Part shown: in pieces, positions 36,232 to 45,666 of the stretch
Numbering within the stretch: position 1 is the first letter of the stretch
How the letters are laid out: each line of letters begins with the position of its first letter
Origin: Psychrobacillus glaciei
Lineage (GTDB): Bacteria; Bacillota; Bacilli; Bacillales_A; Planococcaceae
DNA length: 64,000 bases
Reading direction: 5' to 3'
Assembly (NCBI RefSeq): GCF_008973485.1
Contig: NZ_CP031223.1
Location: 3,162,001-3,226,000, forward strand
The notes under the pieces: model-generated
Database searches by the model: none
What the model was told of the DNA's origin: nothing
What the model saw: only the letters and a program-made list of their open reading frames with translations
Made by a program: the position numbers and the translations under genes

Positions 36232-38156
36232 ATATGCGCTAAATACCTCCAGCGGATTAAATAGAAATAAGAAACTTGAATAACCGTGAAAGCAATCAAA
36301 ACAAATAACATCTCTTTAGCGATGGAGACCGCCGCTAAGTCAACCCAAACTGCTTGCAAGTAAATGAATGAAAAAGTACTATGCACCATGGCAAGCCCCC
36401 ATGGCAAAAAGAATTGTGGTATCAATTGACGATTGACAATCTTCACAAGCTCTTGCTCAGTTACACCCATTCGGCGAAGAACATCGTATTGCTTCTTATC
36501 TCGCTCCAAGTCAGTGTACAATTTAAAATAAACAAAACTTCCAGCTGCTAGTAGAAGAACTGCCGCTACAAGTAATCCCGTGAATAACAATAAAGAAAAC
36601 GTAGAGCGAATGATGGAATAATTTAAACCTGGATTAACAAAGTAAAATGGAGTGGGATTTATGTTGGTTGTTCCAATCGACTCGACCATTATTTTATCTA
36701 TGTCCGTTCCTATATCTTTTGTTCTAAGCCATTCAGGTACATGAAATGCGTAAAAAGTTTTGTACGATTCCTTAAGTCCATGCCCAAAAAGCGGCTCTGT
36801 TATTAGTACAAAGTCTTCATCACTAATAATAATTGTTCTATGCTCAATAACTAAAGATGGAAAAATATATTGCTTATATTCCCCTATCAAATGGAGTGGT
36901 ACACTGCTCTCTTCTAGAACCGTTTGTTCCTCTTGTTGAGTAAGATTTCCAAAATCCTCTTGCGTATTCGGTACTAATAACGCATCACCTTGCTTCAAAT
37001 CAACTAGTGGGAACTTCAGTGCAAGTGCTAAACTATTCACTTCAGATTCTTTAATTAGGTTTACTTGTTCATGTGTATTGGACGAAGTTTGTTTTTTGAC
37101 ATTAAATTTTACAAGTTCATAGGATAAGTTTTCACTTTGTAATCCTTGCGCTATTTGCATAATATGTTTTTCTTCAAAAGGATTATCCCAATCACTAGCG
37201 TAAAAAATACTCACTGGATTTAATTCACGATATTGCGCCGTAAACGATGTAAAGGAGGTAACTACCCCTACAGACAAAAAAGCAATCGTAGATACAATTG
37301 TTACAACGAAAAACATGCGGGCATTTTCACGTATTTTAATAGACCCTTCCGCAAACGCAATTAAACGAAATGGATGCCAATACAAGCTTTTCTTTTTACG
37401 AATTAGAATGATGATATACAACATACTATCTGTAAAAAATAAGTATGTACCACTCACAGCTAAAATTATAATAATAAAAGTAAGCCATAAAGACATCTTT
37501 AATAGAGAAAGTATAACTAAACTGTAGGAAGTTAGTAGTAAAACTATACCTAATATTGCTTTCCACTTTACATATTCGTCTTGTTCATTCAAATTCCAAT
37601 AACCTTTTAATAATTGAATGATTTCTTTTTTTCGAATGAACACTACACTGCTAATAGAAATGATAACAAACAATGATAAGAAAACAATAATCGTTAATGC
37701 AAATGGCTTCCAAGACAAATATAGAGGGAGGCTGTCTAGTAAAAATAATTCTCGAATGACCATAAAGAAAAATTTAGAAAACGAAAATCCCCAAAAAATA
37801 CCGACAGTAATAGAGATAGCGCCTAATATCATCGTTTCTAAAAAAATCAGGCGATTTAACTGATTTTTTTCCATCCCTAAATTGAGTAATAAGCCAAACT
37901 CTTTAGATCTAGCTTGTAAAAAAGCACTCATCGAATAAAACAAAAAAAACAATGTAAAAATGATTAGTATAATCTCTGCAATAAGCATTCCACCAAAGGC
38001 AATATCTCTTAAAAATTTGTCCTCAATGTTGGGATGGAACATCAACATCGAATACAAAAAAAATACCATTACAGAAAAAATACTCGCCATAAAAAATGCT
38101 GCATATACGCGACTATTCCGAATTACATTATGATAAGCGAATTGTCGAAAGGTCAT
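36219..38156 (-). CDS. BceB-type ABC permease (peptide antibiotic detoxification)
   Basis: Protein of 645 residues with ten membrane segments: four in the N-terminal half plus others near residues 195-260, a large extracytoplasmic domain of about 220 residues (from about 300), and three C-terminal helices. This is the BceB/VraG/YtsD layout, in which the large loop senses peptide antibiotics such as bacitracin or lantibiotics. It starts within the end of the ATPase gene. It functions with the ATPase and the BceS-like kinase in a flux-sensing complex. Confidence 0.87.
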   Translation of the reverse strand: MTFRQFAYHNVIRNSRVYAAFFMASIFSVMVFFLYSMLMFHPNIEDKFLRDIAFGGMLIAEIILIIFTLFFLFYSMSAFLQARSKEFGLLLNLGMEKNQLNRLIFLETMILGAISITVGIFWGFSFSKFFFMVIRELFLLDSLPLYLSWKPFALTIIVFLSLFVIISISSVVFIRKKEIIQLLKGYWNLNEQDEYVKWKAILGIVLLLTSYSLVILSLLKMSLWLTFIIIILAVSGTYLFFTDSMLYIIILIRKKKSLYWHPFRLIAFAEGSIKIRENARMFFVVTIVSTIAFLSVGVVTSFTSFTAQYRELNPVSIFYASDWDNPFEEKHIMQIAQGLQSENLSYELVKFNVKKQTSSNTHEQVNLIKESEVNSLALALKFPLVDLKQGDALLVPNTQEDFGNLTQQEEQTVLEESSVPLHLIGEYKQYIFPSLVIEHRTIIISDEDFVLITEPLFGHGLKESYKTFYAFHVPEWLRTKDIGTDIDKIMVESIGTTNINPTPFYFVNPGLNYSIIRSTFSLLLFTGLLVAAVLLLAAGSFVYFKLYTDLERDKKQYDVLRRMGVTEQELVKIVNRQLIPQFFLPWGLAMVHSTFSFIYLQAVWVDLAAVSIAKEMLFVLIAFTVIQVSYFYLIRWRYLAHIKAS

Positions 38157-38901
38157 TTACATTTCCACCTAATAAAGACAAAACATTTAAAATGCGTTGA
38201 AAAAATGTTTGTCTTCGATCATCTTTATAAATTTCGTTAAAGTATTCACCATCTTTTATAAAAAGCACTCGATCGCAGTAACTGGCTGCAACTGGATCAT
38301 GTGTGACCATAATAATTGTTGTCTGATTCTTTTTATTCACCTGTGATAATATTTCTAATACGTCTTTTGCTGATTTTGAATCTAAATTTCCAGTCGGCTC
38401 ATCTGCAAGGATAATAGTTGGTTCATGTATTAATGCACGACCTATGGCTGTTCTTTGTGCCTGTCCCCCTGAAATTTCGGTTGGCCTTTTATCCAAAATA
38501 GAAGTTAAGTCAAGTTGAGCTGCCAATTCTTTTACTCTCAGTTTCATCATTTCTACAGGCTGCCCATCAAGCGTTAATGGCAAAACCATGTTTTCCTCCA
38601 CTGTTAAGGCTGGAAGTAAATTGAAATCTTGAAACACAAAACCAAGCTGCCTTCTTCTAAAGAGTGACAAATCATTTACGGTAAGTTGTAAAGGATTTGT
38701 TCCATTAATCGTTATATCTCCTGATGTAGGTATATCAATAGTGGAAATAATATTTAGCAATGTTGTTTTTCCACTGCCAGAAGGGCCCATTACTGCAAGG
38801 AATTCTCCTTTTTCAACTTCAAAGCTTATTTGATTAATGGCAAGATGAGCTACTTTTCCCTCATATACTTTCGTCACTTCTTCTAGTGTTAATATCGACA
38901 T
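38128..38901 (-). CDS. BceA-type ABC transporter ATPase
   Basis: Protein of 257 residues. Walker A GPSGSGKTT, signature EISGGQAQRTAIGRA, Walker B IILADEPTGN and TH in MVTHDPVAA. The start MSILTLEEV lies inside the 3' end of the kinase gene, and its own 3' end overlaps bceB, so the operon is tightly coupled. It energises the BceB-like permease. Confidence 0.9.
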   Translation of the reverse strand: MSILTLEEVTKVYEGKVAHLAINQISFEVEKGEFLAVMGPSGSGKTTLLNIISTIDIPTSGDITINGTNPLQLTVNDLSLFRRRQLGFVFQDFNLLPALTVEENMVLPLTLDGQPVEMMKLRVKELAAQLDLTSILDKRPTEISGGQAQRTAIGRALIHEPTIILADEPTGNLDSKSAKDVLEILSQVNKKNQTTIIMVTHDPVAASYCDRVLFIKDGEYFNEIYKDDRRQTFFQRILNVLSLLGGNVNDLSTIRLS

Positions 38902-39907
38902 CTTGCTCGCTCCGTTCTTCTTGTTCTTGCTGTTTAAACACGATTGAGACAGTCGTTCCTTCACCAACTTTAGTAGTAATCGTCATTTCATGTCCAAGAC
39001 GATTGCAAATTTCTTGTGCTAAATATAATCCCATACCTGTAGATTCACCTGTTTTTCGACCATTTTCTCCCGTGAAGAATGCTTTTGTTACCCTTTTTAT
39101 ATCCGATGTAGGAATACCAATTCCTTCATCTCGAACAGAAAAGATGACATTTTCATCCATTATTTTCGTCTCAAAGTAAACTTTTTTATTTTCCTCAAAT
39201 GTATACTTAACAGCATTTGTTAAAAACTGCGCGATGACAAATTGAAGCCATTTTGTATCCGATGTAATAATACAATTATCATCGATTGATATAAATGGAA
39301 ACACATGATGTCCTATAAATAAACGTTTGTTTTCCGTCACGACTTTGCTAACTAGTTGCTTTAAGTCCACTTGTTCTATATGCATATCCTCTTCAAATGT
39401 ATCTAATCTTGCATTCATTAAAACAGCATCTAGTCCCCTTTTTAAACGATCCGTTTCTTCGGATACACTCATAGAATCGATTTGATGCTCGTTTTGTACC
39501 ATCAGCTCTAGTACGGAAATAGGTGTTTTCATTTGATGAACCCAGCTATTCATAAATTGTAGATGTCTATTTTGCGTTGCATATAGTAATTGCACTTCTT
39601 TCTGATAAAGCCTGTAAATATGTTGCAAGTACATTTCCACCTGTTTAATTTCCGGAGATTGAGCTTCACGCTGCAAAACCACTTCAATTTTGGTTGGAAC
39701 GGAAAGAATCTTTTTATAAAAAGAATATTTCTTTACAAACAACGTTCCTAAAAAAGTAATCGTTAATATACTACTAATAACAATTGAATATATTGCTGTA
39801 TCTAAGTTTCGAAACCCATCTAACCAATACAAGAGCATGATAAATAATACTAATAAAAATTGAAAGATAAGAAAGATTACATGTTCTCGTATAAACAATC
39901 GGAACAT
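38861..39907 (-). CDS. BceS-type intramembrane-sensing histidine kinase
   Basis: Protein of 348 residues. Two N-terminal helices with almost no loop between them (about 10-30 and 38-58), typical of intramembrane-sensing kinases. The phospho-accepting His is in WVHQMKTPISVLEL (about residue 124). The N, D and G boxes lie in QFLTNAVKYT, VRDEGIGIP and GMGLYLAQE. It needs the BceAB transporter to sense its signal. Overlaps the ATPase gene by 41 bases. Confidence 0.9.
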   Translation of the reverse strand: MFRLFIREHVIFLIFQFLLVLFIMLLYWLDGFRNLDTAIYSIVISSILTITFLGTLFVKKYSFYKKILSVPTKIEVVLQREAQSPEIKQVEMYLQHIYRLYQKEVQLLYATQNRHLQFMNSWVHQMKTPISVLELMVQNEHQIDSMSVSEETDRLKRGLDAVLMNARLDTFEEDMHIEQVDLKQLVSKVVTENKRLFIGHHVFPFISIDDNCIITSDTKWLQFVIAQFLTNAVKYTFEENKKVYFETKIMDENVIFSVRDEGIGIPTSDIKRVTKAFFTGENGRKTGESTGMGLYLAQEICNRLGHEMTITTKVGEGTTVSIVFKQQEQEERSEQDVDINTRRSDESI

Positions 39908-39908
39908 A

Positions 39909-40613
39909 TTAAGATTCCTCCGAACTTAGGATCAATCGATAGCCCGCTCCTCGAACCGTTTCAATCGTTGACATGACATCATAATCTGCGAGCTTTTTCC
40001 GAACACGCGTCATATTTACATTGAGTGTATTTTCATCCACGAATGACTGGTCATCCCATAATTCTTCTAATAACTGCTCTCTTGTAACAAGCTTCGGATA
40101 ATTTCGCATAAGCAGCTCTAATATTGTACATTCTTTCTTTTGTAGTGGTATTTCCTCTGTTGCTATATGCAGTTCCATTCTCTCTAGAAATAATTGAAGT
40201 TTTCCTACCTTCACAATTCGTTCTTCTTGTTTTGCAGCATATTCGCCATATGTTCTTCTTAAATGGCTTCGTATTTTTGCAAGGACGATTTCATAATGAA
40301 AAGGTTTCGTTATAAAGTCATCACCGCCATTTTCTAAAGCAAAAACTTGGTCCATTTCTCCTGATCGTGCGGAAACAAATATAATAGGACACGTTGTAAA
40401 TTGACGGAGCTGGCGGCACCAATAATAGCCATCATACGATGGTAAATTTACATCTAATAATATTAAATGAGGGTCAAACACTTCAAATTCCTCTAAAATG
40501 GAATCGAAGTTTTGTATAGTATGCACTTCATAATGATATTTACGTAATGTTTCTGCAAGTAATGCAGCAATTTTCCGATCATCTTCCACAACTAAAATAC
40601 GATGTATCATCAT
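39909..40613 (-). CDS. BceR-type OmpR-family response regulator
   Basis: Protein of 234 residues. Receiver domain with the acidic pocket in VVEDD, the phospho-Asp in LILLDVNLP and the Lys in DFITKPF. Winged-helix output domain ends TIETVRGAGYRL. AGGAGG six bases upstream of ATG 40613 decides the start. First gene of the RSAB operon; expected to activate the transporter genes under peptide antibiotic stress. Confidence 0.9.
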   Translation of the reverse strand: MMIHRILVVEDDRKIAALLAETLRKYHYEVHTIQNFDSILEEFEVFDPHLILLDVNLPSYDGYYWCRQLRQFTTCPIIFVSARSGEMDQVFALENGGDDFITKPFHYEIVLAKIRSHLRRTYGEYAAKQEERIVKVGKLQLFLERMELHIATEEIPLQKKECTILELLMRNYPKLVTREQLLEELWDDQSFVDENTLNVNMTRVRKKLADYDVMSTIETVRGAGYRLILSSEES

Positions 40614-40652
40614 ATGGATCCTCCTCGCCAAACAGTCTCTCTCTATCATATC

Positions 40653-40690
40653 AAAAAAGAGCCCAACATACGTTAATATGTTAGACTCTT
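40653..40690 (-). terminator. terminator after lplJ
   Basis: AAGAGTCTAACATA pairs with TATGTTGGGCTCTT and TTTT follows on the minus strand. It lies between the lipoate ligase and the bce operon promoter. Confidence 0.8.
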
Positions 40691-40739
40691 CCATAAATAA
40701 TGAAATACACATCGGCATTCATTTACCAGCTCAATAAGT

Positions 40740-41738
40740 TTAGTAAATAAGTTGAACTAAATCTTCCAATGAAATACCGCCAAAATACTTTGGTACATCA
40801 ATATTTTCAAGTGCTTCTTCAATTGCTTGTTTACTGTAAGGCTTTCCTGTCAATAATTCTTCTACTTCTTCCATATCACCAACACCAAAGAAGTCACCAT
40901 AAATCTTCACTTCTTCCATAATCCCTTTATTCACTTCTAATCGTACATCTATCCCGCCTGTAGGGAAACGATGAGAATGCTTCATATTAAACTTAGGTGA
41001 TTTTCCGTAATTCCAATCCCATTGTTGATAGCGTTCTTCCGAAAGTTTGTGGATATTCTCCCAATCTTTTTCTGTTAGCTCCCAATATTGGATATTTTCT
41101 GCACCACCGAATATGGAAGACAAAATTTCAGATCGAAATTGTTCAATTGTCATTGGTTCTTTTAATAGGTCAGCAATGTTTGTCACACGGCTTCTGATTG
41201 ATTTTATTCCTTTTGATTCAATTTTTTCTTTGCTTACTTTTAAAGCAGAAACGACCGCATCAATTTCTGTATCGAACATTAACGTTCCATGGCTAAACAT
41301 TCTACCTTTAGTTGAAAACTGAGCATTCCCAGAGATTTTTTTCCCTTCTGCTAAAATGTCATTTCGCCCAGATAACTCTGCATCTACACCCATTTTCTGA
41401 AGTGCATCCACCACTGGTTGTGTGAACTTTTTAAAATTGCGAAAGCTATCTCCATCATCTTTTGTTAAGAAACTAAAGTTAAGATTTCCTAGATCATGAT
41501 ACACAGCGCCACCACCAGAAAGTCTACGTACAGGAATAATCCCGTTCTTTTCCACAAATTCTGTATTAATTTCTTCTATCGTATTTTGGTTTCTTCCAAT
41601 AATAATAGAAGGTTCATTTATGTAAAACAGTAGAAAAGAGTCTTTTTCTACATCCATTGTTTTTAATGCATATTCTTCAATAGCAAGGTTAATACGTGGG
41701 TCAGTGATTCCTTTATTATCAATAAAATACATCTTCAT
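40740..41738 (-). CDS. lplJ: lipoate-protein ligase
   Basis: Protein of 332 residues of the BPL/LplA/LipB family. The signature VRRLSGGGAVYHDLGNLNFS is at about residue 71, the lipoyl-lysine-binding KISGNAQ at about 133, and an accessory C-terminal domain follows (from about 250). It attaches free lipoate to E2/GcvH proteins with ATP. It is divergent from yhfH, as in the B. subtilis yhfH-lplJ neighbourhood. Confidence 0.9.
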   Translation of the reverse strand: MKMYFIDNKGITDPRINLAIEEYALKTMDVEKDSFLLFYINEPSIIIGRNQNTIEEINTEFVEKNGIIPVRRLSGGGAVYHDLGNLNFSFLTKDDGDSFRNFKKFTQPVVDALQKMGVDAELSGRNDILAEGKKISGNAQFSTKGRMFSHGTLMFDTEIDAVVSALKVSKEKIESKGIKSIRSRVTNIADLLKEPMTIEQFRSEILSSIFGGAENIQYWELTEKDWENIHKLSEERYQQWDWNYGKSPKFNMKHSHRFPTGGIDVRLEVNKGIMEEVKIYGDFFGVGDMEEVEELLTGKPYSKQAIEEALENIDVPKYFGGISLEDLVQLIY

Positions 41739-41854
41739 CTCTCCTTTATTTTATTTTAACCGAAAGTCCAAACAATATGTTGACAAATGTTCTTGTGTTC
41801 TATTACAATTCATATAATTTAAACAGTTATATAACAGATGGAGGTGGAACAACT

Positions 41855-41980
41855 ATGTTAGAAAACGTAATTGAATTTTTCCGTAACCTGCCTGAAAAAA
41901 AATGCGCTACATGCGGTGAGACTATAGAAGAGCAGCATGAATGCTATGGAAACCAATGTGATCAATGTAATACCCTTTAA
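41855..41980 (+). CDS. yhfH: YhfH family small zinc-ribbon protein
   Basis: Protein of 41 residues starting MLENVIEFFRNLP after GGAGGTGG. Four Cys in two pairs (CATCG and CDQC) suggest a metal site. This matches YhfH of Bacillus in length, motif and position beside lplJ. An upstream in-frame ATG at 41777 is rejected because the ribosome binding site lies downstream of it. Function unknown. Confidence 0.85.
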   Translation: MLENVIEFFRNLPEKKCATCGETIEEQHECYGNQCDQCNTL

Positions 41981-41992
41981 TTATTGAAAAAT

Positions 41993-42027
41993 GCCAGCTA
42001 GATTAATTTCATTTCTAGTTGGCTTTT
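41993..42027 (+). terminator. terminator after yhfH
   Basis: GCCAGCTAG pairs with CTAGTTGGC and TTTTCT follows. Confidence 0.8.
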
Positions 42028-42049
42028 CTGCTTTATTTGCGTTATGCCC

Positions 42050-42133
42050 AGATTAATTTGCGTTAATCGACTTTGAAATTGTGCTATAACTAGATTAATT
42101 TGCGTTAAGCAATCTTGAAATTGCGCTATAAGC
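42050..42133 (+). repeat. two tandem copies of a 42-bp unit
   Basis: AGATTAATTTGCGTTAA begins each copy (42050 and 42092), and each continues TTGAAATTG(T/C)GCTATAA. A third, partial copy (TTTGCGTTATGCCC) lies just before. Non-coding. Confidence 0.65.
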
Positions 42134-42147
42134 GATACGACTAAAAA

Positions 42148-42177
42148 CGCTTATCTCACTATTCCATGAGATAAGCG
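42148..42177 (-). terminator. terminator after the DeoR-family gene
   Basis: CGCTTATCTC pairs with GAGATAAGCG, and TTTTTAG follows on the minus strand. Confidence 0.8.
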
Positions 42178-42185
42178 ATTACTTT

Positions 42186-42965
42186 TTATGAAAGTGACTC
42201 ATTTATACCAGCTACAATTACTTCAATTCCTTGAGCTCTAATACTATCAACATTATCCTTGGTGGTCTCTTCATCTGTAATAATCTTATCGAGCTTTTGA
42301 AGCGGATACATTCTGCTAAAGAGATCTATCCCAAACTTTGAGTGTTCAATAAGGCCTATTACTTTTTTAGAGTTGTCATAAACGGTTTTATGGAAAATGG
42401 AAACTTCAGGCGTCGCTGTGCTCAAGCCCTTTAGTGATAGACCGCCTGCAGTTGCAAAACATAAATCTATCGTGAATTGGCATGCAAATTCATTAGCCAA
42501 TGCATCCGTTATATTCCCAGAGCTTTTCACTGCTCCACCAATCAAATATAGTTGGATATTTTCCACTTCCCGCAAATAGTACGCTACTTCAACCGCATTC
42601 GTAATGACAGTGAATTCTATGTGTCTAGGCAAATACTTCAGCAGAACATAATGAATTGCCGCTCCACCAATAAATACAGTTTGCCCTTCATTAATATAGG
42701 TCACTGCCTCCTTAGCAATTGCATTTTGATACTCCATAACATCTCCGTACCTCATAGAGGGAGGAATGGGCATCGTCCGAACATTCGGAATGGGAATTGC
42801 CCCTCCATGTGTTCTTTTAAGTAATCCTTGTTCTTCCATTATCGATAAATCACGACGAATGGAATCAAGGGAAAGATTGTATTCGTTTGCTAATTCTTTC
42901 GCTAACAAACGACCTTCTTTTTTCAATTTCTCTAAAATCTGTTCACGTCTTTCTTCGGAAAACAT
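42186..42965 (-). CDS. DeoR/GlpR-family transcriptional regulator
   Basis: Protein of 259 residues. N-terminal DeoR HTH (ERREQILEKLKKEGRLLAKE, SLDSIRRDLSIMEEQGLLKR) is followed by the THGGAI signature and a sugar-phosphate sensing domain (ITDEETTKDNVDSIRAQGIEV near the end). It usually represses a sugar or polyol operon, but no such operon is adjacent. Divergent from the flavin monooxygenase gene, a possible target. Confidence 0.87.
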   Translation of the reverse strand: MFSEERREQILEKLKKEGRLLAKELANEYNLSLDSIRRDLSIMEEQGLLKRTHGGAIPIPNVRTMPIPPSMRYGDVMEYQNAIAKEAVTYINEGQTVFIGGAAIHYVLLKYLPRHIEFTVITNAVEVAYYLREVENIQLYLIGGAVKSSGNITDALANEFACQFTIDLCFATAGGLSLKGLSTATPEVSIFHKTVYDNSKKVIGLIEHSKFGIDLFSRMYPLQKLDKIITDEETTKDNVDSIRAQGIEVIVAGINESLS

Positions 42966-43234
42966 TTATTCATCCCCTTTTTCTAAATTGTTATTCCATT
43001 TTCATGTTTGTAAGGGTTTTTCCAATTTCCCTCCCATTACATTCATATTATTTCATGTTTGTTCTTTTTTATTAACGTTTAATATCTTTAATATTCATTT
43101 TCATTCTTGTTTGTCCACGTTTGGGAATACTAAATACATAAATTTCATATTCTATTGTCTAAAACATAGTATTGTGGTAGGATTACTTTTAATTAAATAT
43201 TTCTGAATATATGAAAAGTGAGGAGCATTCTTAC

Positions 43235-44293
43235 ATGAGATATGGTTTTTGGTTACCGATTTTCGGTGGATGGTTACGAAATGTAGAAAATGAGACAATG
43301 CCCGTTTCATTTGAATATGTAAAAGAGTTGGCTCAAAATGCGGAGCAATGGGGATACGACCTAACATTAATCGCGGAACTAAACTTAAATGATATTAAAG
43401 GAATAGATGCTCCTTCTTTAGATGCGTGGTCAACTGCAGCTGCTATTGCAGCAGTTACAAATAAGCTAGAAATATTAACAGCGATTCGCCCTGGTTTTCA
43501 CAACCCTGCATTGTTAGCCAAAACCGCCACTAATATCGATCATATTAGTGGGGGACGTTTGTCACTAAATGTTGTATCTGCATGGTGGGAAGAAGAAGCA
43601 AGACAATATGGAGGCATCTTCACTGCCCATGATGAGCGCTATGCTCGTACGGAAGAGTTTATTTCCGTATTAAAGGGTTTATGGACAGAAACTCCATATT
43701 CATTCAAAGGTAACTTCTATGATTACGAGAATACCTATTTAGAGCCTAAACCAGTTCGAAACAAACATATCTCGTTATATGCGGGTGGCGAAAGTGAAAC
43801 AGGAAAACAAACAATCGCAAACACATGCGATTCCTATGTTATGCACGGTGGGACAATAGAAGAAATTGCGGAAAAGATTGCAGATATGAAGCATCGACGT
43901 CAAAATTTAGAAAAAGAACCTTTAAAAAATTTCGGGATGGCAGCTTACATTATTTGCAGAGATACAGAAAAAGAAGTGCAAGAGGAACTTGCACGAATTA
44001 CTAATGTAACAGAAGGATCAGCTGGCTATGCAGGCTATAAAGACTTTGTAAGCAAGTCACATTTAAATGTAGACATCCAACTGCAAGATTACTCGGTTTC
44101 TAATCGTGGGCTACGTCCAAATTTAATTGGAACACCTGAACAAATTGCTAAAAAAATTATCGAATTTGAAGAAGCAGGGGTCGATTTATTAATTTTACAA
44201 TTTTCACCACAACATACCGAAATGAAACGTTTCTCCGAGCAAGTAATGCCACTAGTTGAACAATTAAAACTAAATAAGCAAGGGGTCAATTAA
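43235..44293 (+). CDS. LLM-class flavin-dependent monooxygenase, SfnG-like
   Basis: Protein of 352 residues. It starts MRYGFWLPIFGGWLRNVE, like dimethylsulfone monooxygenase SfnG and the SsuD alkanesulfonate group. GRLSLNVVSAWW and LYAGGESETGKQ are family segments. It oxidises a sulfur compound or other small substrate with reduced flavin. GAGGAG decides the ATG at 43235. It is 1 base from the ATP-grasp gene, so the two act together. Confidence 0.85.
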   Translation: MRYGFWLPIFGGWLRNVENETMPVSFEYVKELAQNAEQWGYDLTLIAELNLNDIKGIDAPSLDAWSTAAAIAAVTNKLEILTAIRPGFHNPALLAKTATNIDHISGGRLSLNVVSAWWEEEARQYGGIFTAHDERYARTEEFISVLKGLWTETPYSFKGNFYDYENTYLEPKPVRNKHISLYAGGESETGKQTIANTCDSYVMHGGTIEEIAEKIADMKHRRQNLEKEPLKNFGMAAYIICRDTEKEVQEELARITNVTEGSAGYAGYKDFVSKSHLNVDIQLQDYSVSNRGLRPNLIGTPEQIAKKIIEFEEAGVDLLILQFSPQHTEMKRFSEQVMPLVEQLKLNKQGVN

Positions 44294-44294
44294 T

Positions 44295-45248
44295 ATGTCA
44301 AAAATATATGTAATACATGAAAATGATGAATGGACTGTACATCTAACTAATCGATTGGAAGAATTGAACCTTCCCTATGAACTTTGGCATCTAGATGAAG
44401 GAATAGTAGATTTAACTTCTGAACCACCAGAAGGAGTTTTTTACAGTCGAATGAGTGCATCCTCTCATACACGTAATCATCGATATGCACCTGAATTAAC
44501 TGCTGGCATTCTTACTTGGCTAGAGTTTCACGGTAAAACTATTTTTAATGGTACAAAGGCATTGCAGTTGGAAATTAGCAAAATTAATCAACAACTTGCA
44601 TTAGAAAAGGCAGGTATTCGTACACCGAAAACAATTGGTGCGGTTGGTCGGGATCAAATAGTGCGAGCGGCTAAAAAAATCGGTGTGTCTTCATTCATAA
44701 CGAAGCATAATCGTGCAGGCAAGGGATTAGGAGTACAATTATTTCATTCAATTGAAGCTCTTGAAAACTACTTAGATAGTAAAACCTATGAGCACCCAGT
44801 CGATGGGATCACACTCATCCAAGAATATATACAATCCCCTGAGTCCTTTATTACAAGAGCGGAATTTATTGGTGGAAAGTTCGTCTATGCAGTTCGAGTA
44901 GATACATCGAATGGATTTGAATTATGTCCTGCGGATGCCTGCCAAATAGATGACTTATTTTGCCCAGTGGGTGAAGAAAAAGAAGAAAAACCAAAGTTTG
45001 AAATTATTCAAGCCATTAATGTAGAACAAATCGGTAGATATGAAGCATTCCTGGAAACGAATAAAATTGCTGTCGCAGGGATTGAATTTATATCAGATGC
45101 AAACGGTACAGTATATACGTATGATGTAAATACGAATACAAACTACAATGCGGATGCAGAAGCCAAAGCTGGAAAATATGGTATGCTTGAGCTAGCTAAG
45201 TTTTTAGAAAAAGCTTTGTTGAATGAACAAAGTAAAATAACGGTGTAA
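44295..45248 (+). CDS. ATP-grasp ligase, RimK-like
   Basis: Protein of 317 residues with a RimK-type ATP-grasp domain. Lys/phosphate loop FITKHNRAGKGLGVQLF is at about residue 134, LIQEYIQSPESFITRAEFIG next, and the metal-binding YTYDVNTNTNYN near residue 278. It should form a peptide-like bond between a carboxylate and an amine using ATP. The substrate is not known. Direct partnership with the flavin monooxygenase suggests modification or salvage of a small sulfur or amino compound. Confidence 0.82.
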   Translation: MSKIYVIHENDEWTVHLTNRLEELNLPYELWHLDEGIVDLTSEPPEGVFYSRMSASSHTRNHRYAPELTAGILTWLEFHGKTIFNGTKALQLEISKINQQLALEKAGIRTPKTIGAVGRDQIVRAAKKIGVSSFITKHNRAGKGLGVQLFHSIEALENYLDSKTYEHPVDGITLIQEYIQSPESFITRAEFIGGKFVYAVRVDTSNGFELCPADACQIDDLFCPVGEEKEEKPKFEIIQAINVEQIGRYEAFLETNKIAVAGIEFISDANGTVYTYDVNTNTNYNADAEAKAGKYGMLELAKFLEKALLNEQSKITV

Positions 45249-45379
45249 CAAGAAAAGCGAAAGCACCCTTTAAGTGCATCTCGTCTCCTCCATTTCCCGA
45301 GTGTTTTGGACGAAACATTTGCTCCTGCGGTTACTCGTCGCAAAAAAAGTTTTGGCTACACTATTAACGGGGACTTTTT

Positions 45380-45421
45380 ATGGATGGGGATGTGACTGTG
45401 TCACTTCTCCATCCATTTTTT
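45380..45421 (+). terminator. terminator after the ATP-grasp gene
   Basis: TGGATGGGGA...TCTCCATCCA stem followed by TTTTTTT. Confidence 0.85.
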
Positions 45422-45424
45422 TCG

Positions 45425-45634
45425 GTATTCTTGTGACGGTAGTTTGTCCTTCGCCCTCATCTTATCTTTGCGAGTGTTCACGGAACTTTGGAAACCACAG
45501 ATAAGGTAATGCTGAGGAACTTCACATTCTAAGTGACAAGATTATACATGTTATTTCATAGAAAATAAAAATGCACATAAAAATGAGCTGGGAAACGTAT
45601 CTCCAAGCTCATAGTATTTTTCTTTTCATTTATT
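45425..45634. other. boundary interval before the repeat array
   Basis: No gene seen. It contains a hairpin (ATGAGCT...AGCTCAT, 45584-45612) followed by a short T-run, which probably insulates the array end from the plus-strand operon. Confidence 0.5.
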
Positions 45635-45657
45635 ACTAAAGCACCCGTTAGTGAAAA
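45635..45657. repeat. attC-like half-site 1 (array left end)
   Basis: ACTAAAG-CACCC-GTTAGTGAAAA: only the inner-right and outer-right boxes remain. This is the outermost repeat on the left, after the last cassette gene. Confidence 0.6.
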
Positions 45658-45666
45658 CTCTTTTTT

